DNA from: CAG-1000 sp964345385 | Lineage (GTDB): Bacteria > Bacillota_I > Bacilli_A > RF39 > UBA660 | Assembly: GCA_964345385.1 (NCBI GenBank) | Contig: CAYFQM010000009.1 | Span: 1 to 23,870 of the forward strand | Reading direction: 5' to 3' | Length of the DNA stretch: 23,870 nt | Shown: positions 21,192 to 23,870 of the stretch, piece by piece | Numbering within the stretch: position 1 is the stretch's first letter | Layout: each line of letters opens with the position of its first letter | Made by a program: the position numbers and the translations under genes | The notes under the pieces: model-generated | Database searches by the model: none | Seen by the model: the letters and a program-made list of their open reading frames with translations, nothing else | Told to the model about the DNA's origin: nothing

Positions 21192-23870
21192 TTAGGCTAC
21201 TTCAGTTTCTTCTTCAACAAGAAACTTTTCTTCTAATATTTCTGCTGCATCATCATCTAAAAGTTCATTTTTAAGCATTACTTCTATATTATTATATTGT
21301 TTTGCTCCTGTACCAGCAGGTATTAGTTTACCAAGAATTACATTTTCTTTTAATCCTTTTAACATATCTATTTTTCCACGAGTAGCAGCATCTGTTAATA
21401 TTCTAGTTGTTTCTTGGAATGAAGCAGCTGATAAGAATGATTCTGTTTCTAATGAAGCTTTTGTAATACCTAACATTATAGGTTTTCCAGTTGCAGGCAC
21501 TCCACCTTTTAATATAATTGGTTTATTTATTTCAGCAAATTCTCTCATTGGAACATTAGTTCCTTCAATTAATTCAGTATCTCCTGGATTAATTACTTTT
21601 TGTTTACTTATCATTCTCTTAACTACTGTTTCTATATGTTTATCAGATACATCTACTCCTTGAGATTTATAAACTTTTTGAACTTCTTTTAATATATATT
21701 CAGCTACAGTTGTTGGATCAGTAACTGCTAGTAATTCTTTTGGAGATATACTTCCTTCTGTTAAAGAATCTCCTGCTTTTACCATATCTCCCTTTTCTAC
21801 TTTTAATTTAGCATTATATTGAGTTACATGTTCTCTACTTTCTAAATCATTATTTACATATATTTTATATTTTGTTTTATCTTCAACAATTTTAGTAACT
21901 TTACCGTCTATTTCAGCTATTGTTGATTTAACTTTTGGAATTCTAGCTTCAAATAATTCTTCTACTCTAGGTAAACCTTGTGTAATATCAGAAGTAGATG
22001 CAACTCCTCCTGTATGGAAAGTACGCATTGTTAATTGTGTACCTGGTTCACCAATTGATTGAGCAGCCATAATACCAATAGCTTCTCCAACTTCAACTAA
22101 ATTACCAGTTGCTAAGTTAAGACCATAACATTTTTGACATACTCCATTATCACTTTTACATGTAAATACACTTCTAATTTCAACACTTTTAATACCAGCT
22201 TTTTCTATTTTATTAGCAATTCTTTCTGTAATTAAAGCATTTTTATCAATAATTAATTCTTTAGTTTCAGGATCAATAACTTTTTGATTAGTGTATCTTC
22301 CTATTATTCTATCTTTAAATGATTCTATAACTGCTCCACTTTTTTCATCAATAAATGCACTTACTTCAAGTCCTTGCATTGTACCACAATCTTCTTCTTT
22401 AACTATTACATCTTGTACTACGTCAACTAAACGTCTAGTTAAATATCCAGCATCTGCAGTTCTTAAAGCAGTATCAGCAGTTCCTTTTCTTGAACCATGA
22501 CTTGATAAGAAAAATTCTTGAACATCTAACCCTTCACGGAATGATGCTAAAATAGGTATTTCAACTTGACCTCCATCTGGTTTAGACATAATACCTCTCA
22601 TACCTGCCATTTGACCTAATTGATTAGCTGTACCTCTTGAACCAGAATTAAATACCATTGATAATGGATTATCAATATCATTACGTAATATTTCATTTAA
22701 TTTTGAATGAACATTATTATTAATATCAGTCCATAATTTAATTACTTTATTATGCCTTTCTTCATCTGTAATAAGACCACGTTTATATTGTTTGTTAATT
22801 TGATCTACCATTTTATAAGTTTCTTCTATTAATGCATCTTTTTCATGATTTTCAGGTATATCAGAAATAGCAATTGTAATACCTGATTTAGTACTATATT
22901 TAAATCCTAAATCTTTTAACTTATCTAAGAATATTGATGTTTCAGTAGTCTTATATCTTTTAAATATTTGAGCTATTATTTGTCTTAAATCTTTTTTTAC
23001 TAAAGCTGGAACTATATCCATCTTCTTTACTTCTTCTTTTAAGTTTTTTCCTTTTTCTATAAAGAATTTATCAGGTGTTATTACTTCAAAGTTTTCTGTA
23101 CTTCCTTCTTCTATATATGGATATGTATCTGGAAGTATTTCATTAAATATAATTTTACCAACAGTTGTAACTAAATATTTTTCTTTTTGTTCATCAGTAA
23201 ACACTTTATATTTAAATGATTTAGTAGGTAAACATATTCTTGTATGAAGAGTAATATTTCTTCTTTCATAATCCATTAATGCTTCATTAGGATCTTTATA
23301 TACTTTACCTTCATTTTCTAAACCTGCTTTTTCTAAAGTTAAATAATAGTTTCCAAGTACCATATCTTGAGATGGAGTAACAATTGGTCTTCCATCTTTA
23401 GGGTCTAATATATTATTTGCTCCTAACATAAGAAGTCTTGCTTCTGCTTGAGCTTCTTCACTTAAAGGTATATGTATAGCCATTTGATCCCCATCAAAGT
23501 CAGCATTAAATCCACTACAAACAAGAGGGTGTAACCTTAATGCTTTTCCGCCTATTAATACAGGTTCAAATGCTTGAATAGATAATCTATGAAGAGTTGG
23601 AGCACGGTTTAATAATACCGGATGTTCTTTTATAACAGCTTCTACTACATCCCATACTCTTTCATCTTGAGAATCTATTATTTTTTTAGCACTTTTTATA
23701 TTATGAGCTAGTTCTTTTGCTACTAATTGCTCCATAACATATGGTTTAAATAATTCTAATGCCATTTCTTTTGGAACACCACATTGATACATTTTAAGAT
23801 TAGGTCCAACTACTATAACTGAACGTCCACTATAATCTACTCTTTTACCAAGTAAGTTTTGTCTAAATCT
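21192..23870 (-). CDS. rpoC: DNA-directed RNA polymerase subunit beta' (partial, C-terminal 892 residues)
   Basis: The frame runs off the window end at 23870, so the N-terminal zinc-binding part is outside; the ATG at 23792 is internal. Reading in from the edge, RFRQNLLGKRVDYSGRSVIV precedes NADFDGDQM (about 23505-23479), the three-aspartate magnesium site of the active centre. Further on are GSRGTANQLGQMAGMRG, the C-terminal zinc cluster (CKSDNGVCQKC) and the bridge/trigger region GIMAAQSIGEPGTQLTMRTFHTGG. The C-terminal end is ordinary for the subunit, followed by an acidic tail. As in other Bacillota it should be transcribed with rpoB upstream. Confidence 0.98.
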   Translation of the reverse strand, partial: RFRQNLLGKRVDYSGRSVIVVGPNLKMYQCGVPKEMALELFKPYVMEQLVAKELAHNIKSAKKIIDSQDERVWDVVEAVIKEHPVLLNRAPTLHRLSIQAFEPVLIGGKALRLHPLVCSGFNADFDGDQMAIHIPLSEEAQAEARLLMLGANNILDPKDGRPIVTPSQDMVLGNYYLTLEKAGLENEGKVYKDPNEALMDYERRNITLHTRICLPTKSFKYKVFTDEQKEKYLVTTVGKIIFNEILPDTYPYIEEGSTENFEVITPDKFFIEKGKNLKEEVKKMDIVPALVKKDLRQIIAQIFKRYKTTETSIFLDKLKDLGFKYSTKSGITIAISDIPENHEKDALIEETYKMVDQINKQYKRGLITDEERHNKVIKLWTDINNNVHSKLNEILRNDIDNPLSMVFNSGSRGTANQLGQMAGMRGIMSKPDGGQVEIPILASFREGLDVQEFFLSSHGSRKGTADTALRTADAGYLTRRLVDVVQDVIVKEEDCGTMQGLEVSAFIDEKSGAVIESFKDRIIGRYTNQKVIDPETKELIIDKNALITERIANKIEKAGIKSVEIRSVFTCKSDNGVCQKCYGLNLATGNLVEVGEAIGIMAAQSIGEPGTQLTMRTFHTGGVASTSDITQGLPRVEELFEARIPKVKSTIAEIDGKVTKIVEDKTKYKIYVNNDLESREHVTQYNAKLKVEKGDMVKAGDSLTEGSISPKELLAVTDPTTVAEYILKEVQKVYKSQGVDVSDKHIETVVKRMISKQKVINPGDTELIEGTNVPMREFAEINKPIILKGGVPATGKPIMLGITKASLETESFLSAASFQETTRILTDAATRGKIDMLKGLKENVILGKLIPAGTGAKQYNNIEVMLKNELLDDDAAEILEEKFLVEEETEVA

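Noticed and set aside
1..23870. CRISPR array, tRNA or rRNA genes
   Set aside because: No regularly spaced repeats of CRISPR length and no tRNA cloverleaf or rRNA-like GC-rich block was noticed on either strand.

Overview
The window is about 24 kb of very AT-rich DNA. Almost every gene lies on the minus strand with strong AGGAGG ribosome binding sites, TTGACN-17-TATAAT promoters and a T-box leader. This points to a low-GC Bacillota, of the kind found among uncultured gut Bacilli/RF39-like or Clostridia-like lineages. TGA is used as a stop codon (for example by the 451-residue coiled-coil gene and the first bacteriocin peptide), so the standard bacterial code applies and this is not a TGA=Trp mollicute. 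The exact taxon cannot be read from the sequence.

Layout, high to low coordinates (mostly the direction of transcription). 23870-21192 is the C-terminal part of rpoC. 21080-18644 is a promoter-led operon of a zinc-ribbon membrane protein, a PrsW-type membrane protease with a C-terminal zinc ribbon, and a small unknown gene. 18526-16184 is a compact bacteriocin operon: a C39 peptidase/ABC exporter followed by two overlapping, previously easy-to-miss small genes (44 and 50 aa), each with a double-glycine leader and GxxxG motifs. The pair looks like a two-peptide (class IIb-like) bacteriocin. 16095-15580 is a coiled-coil/zinc-knuckle protein with a perfect promoter. 15537-13880 is asnS with its promoter, T-box leader and terminator. 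13812-11117 is a housekeeping cluster vanZ-like/ybeY/era/recO, followed by a small secreted protein (11068-10616).

Between about 10.6 and 1 kb lies an accessory island. Its right edge carries the only plus-strand gene, a 5'-truncated remnant of a large serine recombinase, next to a divergent XRE-type repressor with direct repeats between them. To the left are an operon of unknown proteins (179, 314 and 90 aa, two of them apparently sharing a domain), an ADP-ribosylglycohydrolase, a DUF1963/YwqG-family pseudogene with two stop codons, a tightly coupled four-gene cassette of unknown function (83, 451, 94, 217 aa), an intact DUF1963/YwqG protein and a SIMPL-domain protein. The window ends in a decayed surface-protein gene (InlB/Flg_new-type repeat plus glycine-rich C-terminus).

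The main discovery candidate is the two-peptide bacteriocin locus. The accessory island is a second place to look: it resembles a decayed mobile element carrying possible immunity-type and unknown genes.
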